NCBI RefSeq assembly: GCF_000454065.1
Contig: NZ_KE695651.1
Location: 532,855-596,854, forward strand
Origin: Brevibacillus thermoruber 423
GTDB lineage: Bacteria; Bacillota; Bacilli; Brevibacillales; Brevibacillaceae
Direction: 5' to 3'
DNA length: 64,000 nt
A program made the translations under genes and the position numbers. This document shows positions 62,384 through 64,000 of the stretch, in pieces. Positions within the stretch are counted from its first letter, which is position 1; each line of letters starts with the position of its first letter. Under the pieces are notes generated by a model. It had not been told where the DNA came from. It saw nothing but the letters and a program-made list of their open reading frames with translations, and made no database searches.

Positions 62384-62422
62384 AACAAACCTTGATCATC
62401 CGTGAGATCAAGGTTTGTTTGC
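62384..62422. terminator. Bidirectional terminator
   Basis: A perfect 14-bp stem AACAAACCTTGATC/GATCAAGGTTTGTT (62384-62397 with 62406-62419) lies between two converging small genes. Confidence 0.88.
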
Positions 62423-62424
62423 GT

Positions 62425-62793
62425 TTACGGATGCTTTTCAAACTCCGCGTACTGCTTTTTCAGATAATCGTCGTTCAACACGTTAACGGCCGGGGAAGGA
62501 TTTTTCATCTCCGCTGCAAAAGGGACCGGCTCGATCTCGCTGTCATAAAAGGAGGGGGAATGATCGCAGAGTTGCTGTTCCGAGTCCGCTTGTTTCGCTT
62601 CGGACAGCAGTTGCTTCCATTGTCCTTGCGCGGCAGAACTGGAGGCTTTCAACTGGTCGACAGCCGATAACACCCCGGCCAATCCTTTCACAGCCATTCG
62701 CCTGGTAAATTTTCGGGCCTCCGGAGATATGGCGAACACAACCGCGGCAGCGGTCAGAACCATCCCGACGGGAGATTTGGGAATCACATACAT
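62425..62793 (-). CDS. Small membrane-anchored protein (122 aa), PacL/YtxH-like
   Basis: One N-terminal hydrophobic segment (SPVGMVLTAAAVVFAI) precedes a helical, Lys/Gln/Ser-rich cytoplasmic part (AVDQLKASSSAAQGQWKQLL) and a charged tail with an NPSP. The ribosome site is weak (AGGTAA). It resembles YtxH-type and DUF1490 (PacL) proteins; PacL proteins in mycobacteria bind metals and stabilise P-type ATPases. Given the ATPase remnant next door the comparison is attractive but unproven. Confidence 0.6.
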   Translation of the reverse strand: MYVIPKSPVGMVLTAAAVVFAISPEARKFTRRMAVKGLAGVLSAVDQLKASSSAAQGQWKQLLSEAKQADSEQQLCDHSPSFYDSEIEPVPFAAEMKNPSPAVNVLNDDYLKKQYAEFEKHP

Positions 62794-62858
62794 GCATTAC
62801 CTGGAAGAGTCAGAGCGGACGTGTATGGCGTAAAAGGAAGCAAGGAACGAAGGAACGG

Positions 62859-63789
62859 ATGAACCAGGCGACCGCGTATTTTTCACAGGGAAAAGGCATC
62901 ATCTCCGTCAAAGGTGTTCGGATACGGGCAGAGTTCTGCTGACCTATGACGAGAAGGCAACCTCGCTTGGTGAAGTATGCGCCTTGATCCGAAGCTTCGA
63001 GGAACATCTGTATGTGCAGCGTCATCCGGAAATGAAGCAGCAGGTGGATCGCGACGCTGCCCGAGAGGTGGCGGCAGCCGGAACGGCGACAGCCATTCCT
63101 GAACAGATTCGGAAACGTTCCAGGCCATGCCCGTGGAACATGAGCAGCGGCGTGAGGAAGTGCCGCTGGCTGTCACCGCCTCCATCGTGGGGATCGGTGC
63201 CCTCGGGATCAAGCAGTTGGTTCGCGGCAAGTCTGCCCTTGCGACGAGCAGCGGGCTTTTTTATACGGCAGGGATATTGTCCGTCATCACCGGTTACCCC
63301 GTGCTGAAACGGGGAAGCGAGACGCTTTTCAAGGAAGGCAGGTTGTCTGCCGATCTGGTATTGGGAACGGCTGCGTTGGGATTGGCGCTGGTTCGCGAAA
63401 ATCTGTTGGCATTGGCAGCGGTAGGGATGATTCAGTATTTGCAGTGGAAACGAAAGCAGTATCAGGAAGAAAATCTGGATCCGTCGCTTTACCTCTCGAC
63501 CAAGACCAAAGCGTACGCAAAGCGCGCGACTGCCTTGGGCTTTGGACTGGCCGGGGCAGCTTTCGCGATTACGAGAAACCCGCTGCTCTCTTTTGGCGTG
63601 CTGTTAAGTGCCAATCCCCGCCCCTGTCTGGCAGCGGAAGAGTACGCCTGGAAAAATGCCGAACTTGAATTACGCAAAAAAGGATATTCCCTCCCGGCAA
63701 ACAGCACGCTGTGCAGTTTAGTAGAGGTGGATCATGTGGTGATAGAAGATACGGCTTTTGTGTATACAAAAGAAGAAGGTGTTCAGTGA
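62859..63789 (+). pseudogene. Truncated and frameshifted P1B-type metal ATPase remnant
   Basis: Three reading frames must be joined. Frame one from ATG 62859 gives AYFSQGKGIISVKGVRI, the start of an HMA_2-type metal domain, then stops. Frame two (from about 62927) gives GRVLLTYDEKATSLGEV, the end of that domain, so about 40 residues between are missing. Frame three (63127-63789, 220 aa) holds membrane helices (VTASIVGIGALGIKQLV, LALVRENLLALAAVGMIQYL) and a NPRPCLA segment like the CPC metal-site loop. It reads toward the phosphorylation site, where DKTGT is replaced by EDTAFVY, and ends 10 residues later. The ATP-hydrolysing domain is absent. It cannot pump metal. Confidence 0.6.
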
Positions 63790-64000
63790 AAATAATGTGT
63801 TAGACTTAACTGTGTTTATCCGCGCAGGATCAACGTTTTAGAAACAGCCGCGTCCGCTTAAAAAAGCATTAGACTGAGTCGAATATTAAACCAGCGGCAT
63901 CCTTGGACCGGAAAAAAAGTCCTAGACTGCTGTCACCGCCGGGATATAATTGACCCAGGTTCGCCGGAAAGAAAATGACCCACCCTTAGCGAATATATCC
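63790..64000. other. AT-rich 3' end of the window, possible IS end
   Basis: No gene is seen. TAGACT recurs three times (near 63804, 63871 and 63923). TGACCCA occurs at 63951 and again at 63976, a 25-base repeat spacing that recalls the multiple terminal repeats of IS21-like elements. The transposase would lie beyond the window. Confidence 0.3.

Overview
The window looks like a chromosome segment of a fairly GC-rich member of the Bacilli, close to Brevibacillus or a related (possibly thermophilic) Paenibacillales lineage. This is inferred from strong AGGAGG-type ribosome sites with frequent GTG/TTG starts, a bacillithiol-disulfide reductase (Bdr/YpdA type), a XerS-type recombinase, a YjgC/YjgD-like formate dehydrogenase pair, and a NamZ-AmiE-NagZ set as in Bacillus. 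No marker gene allows a species call.

Layout. 1-9.1 kb: the end of an M3 oligoendopeptidase, a small coiled-coil gene, then a five-gene exopolysaccharide-type operon (TIM-barrel hydrolase, HEAT-repeat membrane protein, processive family 2 glycosyltransferase, pseudo-receiver protein, nucleotide-sugar dehydrogenase) facing a secreted GH18-like gene. 9.2-27.9 kb: mostly housekeeping. There is a LysM/NlpC-P60 hydrolase, four tRNAs (Asp, Thr, Leu, Leu), a MarR regulator with a Bcr/CflA efflux pump, a FrnE-like oxidoreductase, an FAH-family enzyme, a tandem NlpC/P60 protein, an acyl-CoA synthetase, a GT51 transglycosylase, XerS, an orphan histidine kinase, the kbl-tdh threonine pathway, an SLH-GH18 protein, Bdr and a HIT protein. 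28-35 kb: a formate-dehydrogenase-like operon behind a terminator-containing leader, a multicopper oxidase and an orphan OmpR-type regulator. 35.2-40.3 kb: a peptidoglycan-recycling operon (namZ, amiE, nagZ). 40.5-47.2 kb: a membrane-anchored unknown, aspartokinase and two MFS pumps. The second pump lies behind a strong promoter, a 23-codon ORF and a tandem array of terminator-like hairpins.

47.3-57.7 kb is the most distinctive block: a form I aerobic carbon monoxide dehydrogenase locus. coxM-coxS-coxL (CoxL carries the AYRCSFR signature) is followed by an XdhC-YHS fusion, coxG, the AAA+ protein coxD, the vWA protein coxE and a membrane-bound cupredoxin. mocA and a second xdhC are transcribed divergently. 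MocA would supply the cytosine dinucleotide form of the molybdenum cofactor, the XdhC proteins would mature it, and CoxD/CoxE would finish the Mo-Cu site. The YHS and cupredoxin parts are candidate copper-handling additions. With the formate-dehydrogenase-like operon this suggests use of CO and perhaps formate as electron donors.

57.8-64 kb: a nitrilase, an acyl-CoA synthetase with an MHS-family transporter, then a decaying metal P-type ATPase locus (a glycine-zipper mini-protein, a small membrane protein and a broken ATPase remnant), ending in possible insertion-sequence end repeats.
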